Assembly (NCBI RefSeq): GCF_000237925.1
Contig: NW_017386029.1
Span: forward strand, 682,001-746,000
Reading direction: 5' to 3'
Length of the DNA: 64,000 bases
Source: Schistosoma mansoni
Taxonomy: Eukaryota; Platyhelminthes; Trematoda; Strigeidida; Schistosomatidae
Made by a program: the position numbers and the translations under genes. The stretch's first letter is position 1. The number at the start of each line of letters is the position of its first letter. Shown piece by piece: positions 11,510 to 24,562 of the stretch. The notes beneath the pieces are model-generated. The model ran no database searches and was not told where the DNA came from. It saw only the letters and a list, made by a program, of their open reading frames with translations.

Positions 11510-12094
11510 TATCAGCCGTATTTGAACAAAAGATGCTATACATAAAATGAAGTGAAGCTACTCAGTGAAACGCTGATATGAAAGTGAATATTTATTGACG
11601 ATCAGAAACAGACGGAAAGGGTGTAACACATCAACATACAACCACGCTGTTGACAGTAAAACAGAGTGAATACATTAGCTTAACACTCAAATGTATGTCA
11701 AATAACCTTATGTTAAGACGAAGGCTTAAATCGTCACTCGATATAGCACAATTGCAGTCGAACTCATTACCAAATAACCAAACGGCATATAAACCATCGT
11801 GTTTATCGATTTAGATGCATGTGTAAACACAAATAAAGGGACCAGTAATCATGATATGCAAATAAGCGTGTTTGGAAAAAGTATCAAAATGATTATGAAA
11901 AATATAGATTTTAACGACCATATTATAACAGATGATAAACACCCATTTTTGTTTATCGTTGAGCACAAATATTGACAATTGATTAGCCACTAAATATTGA
12001 CCAATATCATGTTTGCCTAGTCCTTCAGTGCCGATCAAATTTTGTCGATCAACAAACAGTGTGATTAATGAAGTAGTTAATTGTAGATATGTTG
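11510..12094. other. FNDC3-like intron, nothing recognised
   Basis: No exon, structured RNA or repeat family identified. Confidence 0.35.
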
Positions 12095-12215
12095 GTCCTA
12101 CACGAGCTCAGTCGAGACCCAAATAGCTTAGTGGTAATTCCGCAGACTGTACCACTGGGTGAAGCGGGTTAGAATCTCATGGTAGGTAGCAATTCCCCTA
12201 CAATTCCAAGTACGC
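12095..12215 (+). repeat. tRNA-like SINE remnant
   Basis: ATAGCTTAGTGGTAATTCCG resembles a pol III A box and GGGTTAGAATCTCATGG a B box, about 35 bp apart. It does not match either hammerhead family closely and no ribozyme core follows. Confidence 0.35.
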
Positions 12216-12732
12216 TTTAATATAGACCATCAACTAGCACGAAATCTAAGTTAAACAGGGTTTCCCGCAAACAACTCTCACACTGATTCTCGTGTATTTT
12301 TTGTTAACGATTGTTACTTCAACTCCACATTGTTTATACAACCAACTTTAAAAAAAACTAGCGAAAATGAATGAATGTTAATGTAATTCGATATTGAAAT
12401 ATGAGCAGCAATTTCAATAGAAAGACTGAACTGAACAGCAATACAGCGCGGAAAACCTCCATGATACTACAAAAACAGTGGAAACAGTTGATTGACCACA
12501 TTTATATCATAATTTTGTTGTGTGTGAAAAAATGTTCATGACTAAACCAAAATATAGCGCAGAGGTATATTTTTAATTAAAATAAATATTATAGTCAGGA
12601 GTTCATTTCTTCCAGGTATTAAATACGTAGGACCACAGAGACATACAGTAGTAGAATAAAGTAGTTGTTCAAAAATAATCTCTTATTTTCAACATTTGTT
12701 TATTTATAATCGAAACAAAAGCTTCTAAAACA

Positions 12733-12885
12733 TGGAATCACTGGACGAGCATTTCATCTTAGTATGGGACTCCACATCAGAGCACATCCACAACCCTGCG
12801 ACCAGGAATCGAACCCAGAACCTCTGGTCTCCCGCGAGAACGCCTACCCTGTGGACCAGCATGAATACGCACTGCTGAGTCCCAT
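12733..12885 (-). repeat. Hammerhead SINE (family 2), degraded
   Basis: The minus strand carries the tRNA-like head (B box GGTTCGATTCC near 12805) and a ribozyme region in which the CUGANGA core is disrupted. A short plus-strand copy of the core (GCACTGCTGAGTCCCATGCTGG, near 12862-12885) abuts it. Confidence 0.6.
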
Positions 12886-13649
12886 GCTGGAACTATGTTT
12901 AAACAAATTGAAATTATACGAAATATCAACACAATTTGAAAATGCTAGCAGAAAAATACTGATATGTGTAAAATATAAATTTCTATAAAGAACTTTAAAA
13001 TGGATATAATCAATTATTATAAGGATATTTGCAGAATATATCGGAGAAGCTACTGCTATTATTATGAAATATGAAAAAAAAAACAGGGAATGATAAAAAT
13101 TTTGAAGTTGAACTAAACATATTTGAAGCAATAGTTTCTAAAAGGTTTTACAAAACGTAGCTATTTATGTAGCCAAAAAGAATTTGAAGGTTAATCAATG
13201 GACTAATTTTCAATACAAAAATTAAATTTCAACCTCTTAATTGTTATAACCTTTCTAAATCTATGTAGAGCGGAGTTATTTTGAATATGATCTTCATATT
13301 TACTTCGTGTCTGACATACACATCAAGCAGGTGATGTGCAATCGAGTATATCATAGTAACAATACTGTTCGAGATTCTGAGGCGTAGAGCCTGTTGGATA
13401 TATGCAATAAAACAGTGTGTGTATATGTGTGTAGATGCTGGAATTTTGGATACCCGAAAATATCTACCTTGTCTGTACAGTATGTAGATATACCTATAAC
13501 CAGCCAACTGTAATTTGTAGCAAGAATTTATGTATATTTTTGTTTGCAGTATTGAATATTGGGTTTAAGGAAATAAATGTATTAGCAATATTAACTTTAG
13601 AGTGAATAGTAATAACTAAAAAAACTCTTCCAGTCATAAGTTGATATAG

Positions 13650-13830
13650 AATAGATCGGATGTAGCTAGCAGTGGAATCCATGACGCACATCTGTCATAT
13701 TTTGAATTCATCGGTTGGATGTACCTGCATCTTAGAGACGATGTGTACTTCTGGACTCAAACCCAGTACCATTTGCTTCAAAAGCTATCCTTTTACCCAC
13801 CAAGCTACTGGTTTCATATTAGCCAAAGAA
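13650..13830 (-). repeat. Sm-alpha-type hammerhead SINE, degraded
   Basis: Read on the minus strand: a tRNA-like head (13760-13825), the GATGCAGGTACATCC lead, a core reading CCGATGA rather than CUGATGA, then ATGGATTCCACTGCTAGC. Same family as 10955-11505 but with a damaged core. Confidence 0.6.
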
Positions 13831-13839
13831 TAACTCAAA

Positions 13840-14830
13840 CCATTACAAATTGAATTTCTCAGTCATGTAATTTATTCTAATAATATATGTGATAGCTGAT
13901 AAATAATTATTCAGTTTACCATCGAATTAAAAATTAGTATCAACTTGAGAGTAACATACATAATTAACATCTTAAATTTACATAACAATATTATCAGATT
14001 TATCTTTTTTGCAAATACATCACAACAAAAAGCATGATTTTGTAATCTTAGTTCACCTACCATGTGTGTAGTGTGAAAATCAATGTAAACTCTTTACGGT
14101 CTAGTTAAATTAATTTGATTTACCTATGAACTAAATATGATAGAGTACTGAAAATTTTGACAAGTTATAATCTGTAAAAATAAATAAGTGATAAGAAATA
14201 AGTAATGAATACATGTATTTGCATACGCTAAGCCTGTGTAAATAGTGTCCACATGTAACTTTAGGGATTGAAACGAGGAGTTCAAAGCTCCGTGAACGGT
14301 ACACGAACTTCTGAACTCCTTGAGAAATCCGTGCACATCAATCACCTGGAATACTTGATTAACTCTTCAAAAGGCTATAACTTCTCATTTAAACAATCAC
14401 CGGCGATTCCTTCTAACTATTTCAAAAAATAAGTTATGGGATCGCTTCCAAATTCCAAACTAATTTATGTGACAAGTTACACGATTTAAAAAGCCGCAAA
14501 ACTTGTCATGAAGTCATCTTTGCTCTTTTCTAGACGGCTTTTGCAAATTAATAACAAATTGGGTTATCAGGTGATAGATAGAAAACCTAATTAGCATTTT
14601 TTTTACCTTAATTTCTTAATGGTCCATCCATTGATAAAAAATTATTGCTGAGACACTTAAGTTTGCTAGGTTGTCACGATTTATTATCCTAATAAATGTA
14701 GACACACCTTTTCAAAATCTTGAAGAGAAGTATCCGAAAAGTGTTTACTATTTACGCGTTAGCATAAAACTCTTAAAGAAATATACATGTTTATCTTTCA
14801 ATATAATGAATTTCCAAGGCAGAAATCATT
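13840..14830. other. FNDC3-like intron, nothing recognised
   Basis: No exon or repeat family identified. Confidence 0.35.
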
Positions 14831-14834
14831 GACT

Positions 14835-15400
14835 CATTCAATCAAGTATACGCAAAGCAGAAACTAGTAAATATGTACATCAGTTCAAGTTCCCATGTCA
14901 GCGGAGAGAGACACCAGAGTAGTAGAAGCAGTAACAGTATCAGTGATAGTAGAAAACAAAAGCACGAAAAATAATGAATTCGTGGAATAAGAAGAGTGGA
15001 ATACAATAATTTTAAAACTTAGGATTTTAAAAAAGATAGAGCAAATGCACCTGTGTCATTGAGATTGATTTTGAGCCATATCACTCAAAGGTTTTAACTA
15101 TTTGCTGCGATAATTGCCCGGACTTTAACCAGATAATCTGCACCTATCTAAACGGCTCAGTTCAATTGTCAACGTATTCAAGGACTGAAACCCTGTCTTG
15201 GTTTGGCAACCTTCAACTTTCTTCCAACCTTTCCTTATATTAGCAATCATCGCACTTCGAGGTACGCAGTTGTTAGGCAAAAATAATACATGTCCCAACC
15301 AATGCGGTCGGTAAAGATTCACTACTCCATCAACCGATTTGCTAGTATCCGGGCTTTGTAGAACCTGATTCGACAATATGCGCTCGGCTTAAGATTTAAA
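14835..15400 (-). mobile_element. RTE-type LINE, decayed 3' fragment
   Basis: The minus-strand reading frame at 15125-15376 has VNLYRPHWLGHVLFLP, cognate of the family's [16 protein letters not shown], then GWKKVEGCQTKT and LSRLDRCRLSG. A 3' UTR with GTACATCAGTTCAAGTTCC follows down to about 14870. It ends about 190 bp from the donor of the FNDC3-like exon at 15587. Confidence 0.65.
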
Positions 15401-15586
15401 GTAGGATTTATTAAAACATTCTTTTTTGGTTAATAAATGTCGAAGTTTTGGGAAATAATGAATTTGCCAACAAAAAGCAATGTAGATCTATTGAACAACT
15501 ACAAACTAGATAAATAAAAATGAGTTACATATAATCATTATTTTCACCATACAAAATCAATATTAAAAAACAAGTATTGAACTTAC

Positions 15587-16533
15587 TTTAGAAGATTTAA
15601 CCTTTTTTACTTCATTGTTTGATGAGGAGTCAATCGCTGGAAGTGATTCCGGACTACAAGTTTTTCTACTTTTATTATTATTATTACCAATATTATTCAA
15701 AAATGATATTTTATCTAAATCACTGGTGATCATACCACAACAATTGCTAATAATTGGATGTAGGTCATCCAGTGTATTAACACGATCACAGTGTACATCG
15801 ATGAGATGATCAGCATTATTATTACTAGTATTAGTATTGTTATAGTTCATTGTAGTTGAATCTGGAATTTCTTTGATTACATTTTGTTTCAAGCTAAAAT
15901 TATTACTACTATTATTATTATTATACGAAGAATCAGATGACTTGTTGACAGTTAAACATGGTGAATCACATGTTGACACATCATAATGATTTATTTCATC
16001 TATAACTTCAGAAGTAATTGAATACTTTGTTGAAATAGGACCATCAGTGCCAACTTCATTAGCACATACATGTGGATGAGTTGAATGTAGATGAAATTGT
16101 TGATGAAAATGTTGAAAATGTGGATGAATAAACGGTGGTGGATGCGTAGGAAGAGAATGAGGAAAAGAATGTATTGAATGAGGATGTTGTGCATAGGGAT
16201 TCATATGGATTAAACTTTCATTGCTTGGTAGACCAGTAGATGGCAATATAGGATGAAAATGATGATGATGTTGGTGATGAGGTTGTAAATGCTGATTAGG
16301 ATTTAAAATTAAATTTGTACCAGTTGTTGAAACATCGTTTGTTTGACTAAGTGACAACGGAACACCAGTTGGAACCATTGACAATGATGGATGAGTAGGA
16401 TAGGGTGATAGAATGACATGAGTAAGAATGCCTTCTTCGTCAACAATTTGTTGAACTAAATGACCCGGAGGAACTTGCATAGGCATAGGCAAAGGTGGAC
16501 CACTATTGGAAACCATTCTAACTGTGGCTGGAC
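15587..16533 (-). CDS. FNDC3: FNDC3-like protein, second visible exon
   Basis: Open for 315 codons between a CAG acceptor (exon begins at 16533) and an AAA|GTAAGT donor (15586). The two leading bases complete a Gly codon from the upstream exon, giving IRHIPG-PATVRM across the junction. Residues 272-586 include PMPMQVPPGHLVQQIVDEEG and THVILSPYP, matching the conserved FNDC3 segment (human FNDC3B: a VPPGYISQVIED-type run followed by a VV.TP-type run). After that come His-rich (QPHHQHHHHFHP), Pro-rich and Asn/Ser-rich low-complexity stretches. Vertebrate FNDC3 proteins are membrane-associated with a Pro-rich N-terminus before fibronectin III repeats; those repeats are not in this window. The low-complexity expansion is much longer than in vertebrates. 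Confidence 0.8.
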
Positions 16534-17209
16534 CTGAAGTTCATGAAAAATATCACATGTTAATAAAAGATATATATATATATATATTTTACTTTGGAAG
16601 AATATAACAACCGAATCATTATGATAGACAGTTAGACACGAATGAAATCAGTAGTTTTTAGGGAGGTTTTTTTGGTGTATTTGATAGTAAAACTTGAGAA
16701 GCTTGAACATAACATCTGAAGTCCTTTCCATTAAAATGGAAATTTTATCCAGTGCTCACCAGTTTCAATGGTACTCTCAAATGAGGGTAATCCATGATAA
16801 ATATGAAGCACAGTCATTACCAATCTTTTTTAAAGTTGCAATTCATAATTTCTATTTCTATTGTCCCCTGTTCCAATCCCGCTCCACCTAATTCGGTTTT
16901 GGCAAACGGGTGGTATCATTAAATCCAGTACTCAAGTACCTAGTGAATGAGTTTTGAAAAGGTTGACGTTGTTTCCCCTTCGTATTCTTACCTTGTAAAC
17001 TCGGACTGCGAAAATGTGATTTGTTCAGTTGCATAGTAGTAAATGGTAACAATATTACCTTCAAACAATTCACATAGTATAAGGTAAACGTTTTTATATA
17101 TCACAATTATTAAATAGGTAAGTCATAATAGACGTAGAGCTTTCCATAGACAAGAATTAGCCTAGGTTGACACGTCACACTAGCAAAATGAAGTAAAATT
17201 AACATGATA

Positions 17210-17720
17210 AATAACAAGAGTAGAAATAACTCAAGTATTGTCACTAATGAGGAAGATTAAACGTTGGAGAAGGTGAATCAAGAGGGCTGAAGGAACAAAT
17301 CCATTAAAATGTATGGTGAAGGAGTATGTTGGAAGAAAGTTAGGAGACATTAAATCAAGAAGTGACACGGGTCTATGAAGTAATTGATAATTGGACTGAA
17401 CCTTGTTAATAAGTGTAGACGACCTGGGTTGGGTGTGTATGATTATCGTAACCAATGTTTAGAGGATTTGGGTGACATGTTTCAGAAGCGTTAGCAATGG
17501 AGCAGGTGCATTTATTTCTTGTCTTCCCCTAGAACCTAAGTCCCAAAATCTTCTCATACTTTTTTCGTTTTTCATACCTAATCTTTACTACTACTGATAC
17601 TGTTACCACTCCTACGACCCTGCCATTTGTCTCGAAATAATTTTATCGCTGTGTGTTAATGTGGTATGTCAACTTGAATCGATGCACATGTGTCAGGTTC
17701 TATGTTACGTATGAATTACT
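17210..17720 (+). mobile_element. RTE-type LINE, decayed 3' fragment
   Basis: Plus-strand remnants of the C-terminal coding block (GGGTGTGTATGATTATCGTAACC, compare PRDYRNQ; GGTGACATG..TCAGAA, compare DMAQ) then a 3' UTR ending GTATGTCAACTTGAATCGATG...TCAGGTTCTATGTTA. Located in the FNDC3 intron, antisense to the gene. Confidence 0.55.
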
Positions 17721-18319
17721 GAAAATTTATGGATAATAAAATCTCGATAATGAAAATATTAACACTTTGTTGAACTGATTAACCTAGTGTTAATTATTTA
17801 ACCTTTCTTGTTTCTCGATGAGGTCACTTTCTTTGTTGCTTCATTTCATATCCTTTTGATTGTTCTATTTCAAACAAATGATTGATATTATTGGAAGTTC
17901 GAACAAAAAAATTGTGTAGCACTGTCGGAAAATCCAGTCCTTCACAAAGTATTCATAAAAAATTAGATTAAACAAAGAATTTTCTCTAAAACATTTTAAA
18001 ACTGTATGGTTAAAGTTTAACATCGCATTCTGAAACTTATGTGTTTATCGACTGATATCCAGAGATACTTCAAAAAGGTATCATAACAACCAATGTATTT
18101 CAGACCATATAATGATCGGTCAAGGATATAATAAGTCTTTCGAGTTTTCATTTTAATCGCTGGAGGCTGATTTAAGAGAATTATTATAAGTTCAGTGAGT
18201 ATTACCATTTGAAATCTCCTGCATTATTGGATCTAGTATTCGATACCTCAAGTTTTCGTATAACATTCTCATTTGTTGGGTCTCATGTCTTAAGTCGACT
18301 CTACTCCACATTACCTAAA

Positions 18320-18680
18320 GAGTTATACACACTACCTGATCAGGGTCCTCGTGATTATCATAATATTCGTTGTTGAATGGAATGGTTAAAAATAATTCAC
18401 AATGATGAAGATGAGTTCAATTCCTGCATTCCTTTGAACCTTAATTTCTACAATCACCTTGTACTTTTTTTCTATTCCACAAAATCATTTTTTTCTTCTT
18501 GAATCATACCGTCTATTCTTTTCTGCTATCATTGATGATGTCACTACTTTTACTGCTATGGTACTTGTGATAATTTCATTATTCTGTGCTGATGTGATAT
18601 GATAACTTCAATTGATACATATACGTGCTAGATTCTGTGTTGTTTATAAAGCTGACAGACTGATAATAGCCGTATCTTAT
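18320..18680 (+). mobile_element. RTE-type LINE, decayed 3' fragment
   Basis: GGTCCTCGTGATTATCATAAT resembles the GPRDYRNQ block, followed by a 3' UTR (TGATAACTTCAATTGATACATA...CTAGATTCTGTG) and a GCTGACAGACTGA tail. The UTR is close to the remnant at 44690-44850. Confidence 0.55.
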
Positions 18681-18735
18681 AGTTTTTATGAAATTGGAGA
18701 AAGTCGTAAAGTTACGTTAACTTCGTTTACTGGAA

Positions 18736-19266
18736 TTTTATTTATTTATTTATTTAAACACATAAATATTGGTACAAGGAAGCACCAGATAAATGTGCGC
18801 CTCACAAATCTCATTTGATTTGTGTGAGGGCTGTGATACTGCCCAGGTGCCCAGACTGAAGCAGGTGGTTTTCTTAGGAGGCCACACACGGAGCCTTTGA
18901 CCTGAAGGTCTAGTCCACAAGGCAGTGGAGCATAGTGAGGAGATGCAGTCCCATGGTAGCCGGTGATCAATGATTGATTCGTACGCCATTTGTTCCCTCG
19001 GGATACTGGAGCCCATGTGCACCATTGGTTTGGAATCAGGGTTTTCCAACTCCCCTAGGTGGATCCTCCACATCCACCAACCCGGTTAAAGCGCCGGACA
19101 TTCGCTTTTCGTCTTTTCAATTTCGTAAACAACACCCCCGCTACGAGAAGGCAGTGAATAGGACTTCCCTGGCAGAGGCTATATATTCGCTGGCCATGTG
19201 AGAGTATTTCGAGAGGGAGAGCGGACTCTCCCCACTCTCGGCCGTACCAGGGGATTTGGGGGCTCA
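18736..19266 (-). mobile_element. About 530-bp retroposon (family R3), near-complete copy
   Basis: On the minus strand the element begins GCCCCCAAATCCCCTGGTAC and ends in a (TAAA)n tail (left side, 18736-18752). Imperfect 10-bp duplications flank it (TTTACTGGAA left, TTTACTGAAA right). Other copies are at 39200-43127 (split), 54376-54896 and 62213-62441. The tail and target-site duplications indicate target-primed retroposition by LINE machinery. No recognisable protein domain; overlapping minus-strand frames of about 70-107 codons are probably incidental. Confidence 0.75.
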
Positions 19267-20009
19267 TTTACTGAAAACGATTATTTAAACATAGAAAAGA
19301 GAAGCATTTGTTAAGAAAGTTTAAATGAAGACTAAACAGCTACAACAGCTACAACTCATAAATAAAAAAGTTATTATAGAACTTTGTCAATACATTCATA
19401 TATAGAAGTGTATTTAATTGACATTGGTAATCCGGTAACAAATATTGAGTTTTAAGTCACTCTCACGTCTACATCACCTTGAGAAACTAAGTGCCAGTCA
19501 TAATAACTTTTATATATGTTTCATTAAACTTATACATAAGCCCACATGTGCTCACTAGGTTGTTTTCTTTACATGCAGATATAACTAATGAGAACTAAAA
19601 AAAATATTTAACTGCAAACTACAGATTATATCCAATAGAGGAAAAATGTTTCACTATCAAAAATGAAAATTATTTATTGGAAATAGTAATAATAATCACT
19701 GTAAATATTCTCCTGTGTGTGTATGGAAGGATGAATGAGCAGTTAATATGATATCATAGACATATACAATTGTACTAATAAGCAAAAAAATTTTATTCCC
19801 TCATTTGAACGTCCTATACCATGATAACGTTTTTAGGCAAACTCAAGTATTACCTTAAAATTAGCAATTACTTTCTAAATAATTAAAATGATAAATCACC
19901 AGAGAATTATCAGTGTTAATGGTATACGTGTCATGATTTGTACACATTCTTAAAATTTACAAATACGAGGAATTATTCACAGAAGACAATGGTGGACGGT
20001 TGCCCAACT

Positions 20010-20245
20010 TCGTGGACTAATTGAAGTTAGACATTAACACCGTTGGATGACGGCCGGCTCAGTGGTCTAGAGACTGAGCGCTTGCGCGCGAAACCGATAG
20101 GTCCTGAGTTCGAATCTCGCAAGGCGGGGTCGTGGATGCACACTGCTGAGGAGTCCCACAATAGGACGAAACGGCCGTCCAATGCTTCCAGGTTTTCGAT
20201 GGTGGTCTAGCTCCAATTGACTCATGATTTCAACCTCAGTATCAC
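20010..20245 (+). repeat. Hammerhead SINE (family 2), fullest single copy
   Basis: Order: GAAGTTAGACATTAACACCG lead, tRNA-like head (GGCTCAGTGGTCTAGAGAC, A-box-like; GAGTTCGAATCTCGC, B-box-like), hammerhead, then GGTGGTCTAGCTCCAATTG and GACTCATGATTTCAAC. The pol III boxes suggest internal promotion. Confidence 0.75.
20139..20185 (+). ncRNA. Hammerhead ribozyme motif
   Basis: CTGAGGA (20146-20152), stem II GTCC/GGAC, GAAA (about 20168-20171) and GTC cleavage triplet (20177-20179) are all present. Helix I is weakened compared with the copy at 10311 (CAATGC instead of CAGTGC). Confidence 0.65.
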
Positions 20246-20249
20246 TTAT

Positions 20250-21196
20250 TTAATAGTCCCAGTATATACGAGTAATACTTCGAAGAAATCTATGGTAAAA
20301 AGCTTTCAGTATACACATATTTTCTGTTTTCATAAACAACATTTCACGACCCACCAGGGCTGGTGAAACTTTCATGATAAGTAAAGTATTCAACGCAATT
20401 TCAATCCCTAAAATTTCAGATGAATAAAGAACTCCCATTAAAAGAATATCTACGACGAAGCATACCGAAATTGAGGGTTGTGAACAATCTGGACAAATAT
20501 TGGAGTTGAAATTTTCGTTGAAGACTGCGATAAGCTCTAACCCAACCATCAGTATTCCAGTAGACAGCTTCAACAGAATTCATCTACTTTTTCAGTACAC
20601 CTTTCGATGAAAAATACTACTATCTGGTAAATGAGTTGTTTTCACCCAGAAACTGAGTTAACTCTATTTTTACTGTCGGTTTATATTTGGCAAATGGGAC
20701 TTTGTGTATAGGGAGTACGCCGATACTAATTTATTAACAACAAAAAGTTGAATTCAAGGTAGAATACCGGCTAACACAGGTAGAGCTATTTTTCGGTTTG
20801 AAGATTAGAGAATAACTTATGCTAATTCGCTATAATTATATTAAAGGTACACTATAAAGAGACCTCATTGTTTCAACTTATCTTGTGACTTAAGTATTCA
20901 TTTAACTTTAATTCACGTATCTTTTTTACAGACTCATGCTATAAACCTGTCCAGCATCACTATGATATTCTACAGCAAACTTTTTATTAGGTTTGCTATC
21001 TTAATGAAAGCACTGATCATTGTTTAAATCAATCTCTATAATTCCTCATGTTGCAAATACCAAATATACAGAACACAACAACTACCTAAACAATCAGTAG
21101 ACTAACACTTGAATACATATCTGATCACATAATTAGAAAGAAGTAATTTCAGTCGATATATGTGAGATAAAATGGTTTATTAGTTACATGTGTAGA

Positions 21197-21237
<41 letters not shown>

Positions 21238-22410
21238 AAGAACTATATTGAATTTCTGTTTGTATGTTACTGCAGGAGACCAGTATTGATTTGGTCAATA
21301 GTGGTTTCGGATTTTCAAAGATGAAAAAATCGTAAAGAAACGCTAGTGTTAATGAACAAAGGGACAGTGTTGTAAACATAAAGGAATTTTCTGTGGTATT
21401 ATTCTCCAAGAAAAAAATATAACCTGAGACTATTACCCACAAAACTGTTGTAGAGAATTCAATTTATTAAAAGATTTTATACATTTAGTTCCCTTCACTA
21501 TGGTGAATAAAGCAAAAAAATAATTGAACAGAATAACATGAATTTGTCTTATCTCATAAGGTCCTTATAAATGGTTCAAAACCTATAATATTTTGAAAAA
21601 TCAGAATCAATGAAAGGTTTACATACTTATAAAAGTAAAAATTGAATAAGTATCATCATGGTAAAGTAATGAGTTTGAAGACATATGAAGTGCTATGAAT
21701 AAATATCATAAGTGAGAAAAGGTTCTGGATGATCAGACATAGTAACAAGAAGTAATTGAGATAAAATAATCAATTGACTATATACTGAAGTAGTTGAACA
21801 TTGATTAATAGCAATTGACAATGACATGGTTTAAGATCAGTCAGTTATAAAACAGTTATAAATTTTAAAGGAGTGACGGAATTAAAACAAGAGGAAAATA
21901 AATACTGCAGGAATGATGTAGAAAAAATGAAGACAAAGTTACCATGGTAAGAAAATATTTACAACTGTTAGTGATGAAATCCTAAAGCACTCTTAAAATC
22001 ATGATGGGACAGTAGAATCTACCTCTTGATAAACATTGTAAAATTTAAATAGGAGACTAGGTTCAGATTTGATCATATAAACTCCTATTAATCTACTTAG
22101 ATTTTTTATCAATTTAGGAACAAGTAAAAAGCACTCAACTAAACAAGATAACATTATAATAGGGTAATTGAACCTTTATCGTTCTGAAATTTGCTTATAT
22201 TTCTATAATCATGAATCCAGCAGAGGTGTTGGAGATTTTCAGTTTGTATACTTCAACTGTTTTCAGAAAGCAGATAATGACAGAAAAGTTACGATAATAT
22301 TTATCGGATGAAAAGTCAATATCTGTTTGATTCTAGAAAAAAAGATCACTAATTATCACTAATATAAAAACTTCTTAGACGATTTTGTAATACTTCAATG
22401 AAACCCATCA
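20250..22410. other. FNDC3-like intron, nothing recognised
   Basis: AT-rich, one TA microsatellite (21199-21235). A 107-codon minus-strand frame at 20250-20573 has no domain I recognise. Confidence 0.35.
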
Positions 22411-22419
22411 TTTACTCAC

Positions 22420-23230
22420 CAGGTATGTGTCGAATCTGGTCACCTACTCGAACTGAGAATGTTTCCCCAGCATCGACATGAACCATTACATAATAGTTAC
22501 CATTTTCATTCAACAATTTGTTTGTACCAGTCGATTGGGAATTCGGAGTTTTAATAGGATTTGTTATTGTTCCATCAATACTACTAGTTATAAGAGGCAA
22601 TTGATTGTGTGTCGTTGTTGTTGCTTCTAGTACATCCGATGGTGAACTAGCTTTGTAGTCATTATTTAAAGGTATATTCGATACCTGAGGATTAACTGAT
22701 TGTAGATGAGCAGTAGATAGATTAGTTGAAGAATGATTCGGTAACATGTAAGGTCCTTGAGGATGAAACAACAATGAAGAAAGGGGTACACTAGCAGAAT
22801 TTACCCCGGCCGCCGCTGCTGCTGCTATAACTGTTGGAATAGGAGATGGAAAAATAGATTTTGAAGCAGCCGGTATATGAAGATCTTGAAGAGAATTTGT
22901 AGATAGGTTGAATGTTTGAGCAATATTTTGATGTTGATGATGATAGGAATTCAACGTTTGCGGAAAATCTGAATTTCTTAGATTATTAGCTGGAATAATG
23001 CATATATTTGAATTAGAATTTTCAACAATAGTATTACTTAGCATAGTAGTACTATCATTTTGCAAACTTCCAGAATTGATTAACTCTGCATTCATATTAT
23101 TAAATGTTGTTGTTTGTGCACCAAAAGAATAATTACATGGACTTATACAATTCTGACCATAAACAGATTCCAATTTAGGTAGACAGTTGTCATTTTTAAT
23201 TATCATTTGACAATGTTCATTATTAAACAT
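22420..23230 (-). CDS. FNDC3: FNDC3-like protein, first visible exon with probable start
   Basis: The exon reads 270 codons from ATG at 23230 to a donor CCTG|GTGAGT (intron from 22419). An in-frame TAA lies 15-21 bases upstream of the ATG, so this is either the start codon or just inside an exon whose acceptor (ACAAG|TCTC) is close by. The C-terminal part, NGNYYVMVHVDAGETFSVRVGDQIRHIPG, corresponds to the FNDC3 N-terminal block (human FNDC3B: VILVQVNPGETFTIR then a GP motif). The rest is Asn/Ser/Thr-rich with an alanine run (IAAAAAAGV). The link to the exon at 16533 is in phase (G|GT, Gly). Function of FNDC3 proteins is poorly known; adhesion or secretory roles are reported in vertebrates. 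Confidence 0.8.
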
Positions 23231-24562
23231 GTTGAGACTTGTGATAATTTACGTACGTTGAATAAATAAATCATATTCAGGTCAATAAATACTTGTCGAA
23301 TAATTTTTGAGCAATCCTTCTATCAAATTACTTGTAGAAATATTATTTCTGGAATATTTTCCATGTTACATATAACTGAATTCCAACAGAAATCAATATT
23401 TAATATAAGTAAAGTGATTTAAGTTTAAAAGATTATTGTATATTTCTACCAGCTTATTATTATACACATAATTACAATAAGAAAGTATGCAAACACCTAA
23501 TTCAAATTTGATAAGCGTAAAGTACCGGTTTTTAAATAGTACATTCGGTCATTTTAAGAAAGAAATTAGTGTCAGAAAACACTGTTTACACGACGCAGTG
23601 ATCATACAAAGGTTTATTCAAACGAGTTATACATTTTGAGCATGGACTACTAGCATACCATTTGTCTGCCAAAGTCAACATGGATGTAGTGAATGTCCCA
23701 TAACTGCAAACCAGTATTCAAAAAATGTTAGCAGCTTTTATCATCAAACCACCACATCAATTAACTATCAAAAATTTGTTTAATTTCAAACTATTTAAAA
23801 TGGAACTATGAGTGATGGATTGTACACAAAATTGTCAAATGGATGCACATTACTCCTTTATTATCTTTTACCATTTGAAATTAGGGTACAAATGACAGTT
23901 ACAAGAACTAAGGCTGATAGTTAAACATTAAAGTGGATGACCTGTAGTTGTTATGGCCTTGAAATGCTTATGCTTGAAGTCATCAATTGTTTTTATTTTT
24001 GTGTTCGATATTTGTATGTGTTATTTTTAAAGGAAAAACACCTATTCTGCTGGGTGGCTGTTTTTGCTTCCAATATCAATTCAGTTGGTGGTTTGTCATT
24101 AATCCGACCTCGTGAGAATCCATCACTTGACCACTTCATGTTATTGCATATTACCTAATAATCAGTATTAAGTTTGTTCACTTAACAATCTAAAAACCCT
24201 TTTTACAAAATCCTACTCATAACAACTACTTATACTAGAAAAAGTTCTCACATTCAGCCGGTTGTTGGTGTTATGCTTTTTATCTTTTCTATGGATAACA
24301 AAAGCACCACAACACGCATGAAAAAACAGAATTTTCTCAGATCTTTAAGTCTTACTTTAATATACAATAGCATTTACATGCATATGCACTATATTAAACG
24401 AACCAAGGCACTAGGAGTTAATGATGGCGATAAAATAGATCACACAACTAAACATCATAAATAGAAAGCAAAAGCTGATAGTAATATGACAGGTGTACTA
24501 ATAGTGACAAAGATAAGAAAAGCTCGAATCAGTGTCTTGACATAGTTATCAATGCCTTGAGC
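23231..24562. other. Region upstream of FNDC3-like first exon, nothing recognised
   Basis: Promoter or 5' UTR of the minus-strand gene should start here, but no core promoter signal stands out. Open frames at 23937-24158 and 24273-24464 (plus) have no recognisable motif. Confidence 0.35.

Noticed and set aside
12095-12215. Functional tRNA gene
   Set aside because: A- and B-box-like words are present but no cloverleaf with acceptor stem pairing could be drawn; more likely a SINE head.
15615-16194. Short frames on either strand inside 15587-16533
   Set aside because: Shadows of the FNDC3-like exon, driven by its repetitive codons.
18750-19073. 107-codon minus-strand frame with PPKKTTCFSLGTWAVSQP
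   Set aside because: It recurs only because it lies inside the R3 retroposon; frames in other copies are broken and no domain is seen.
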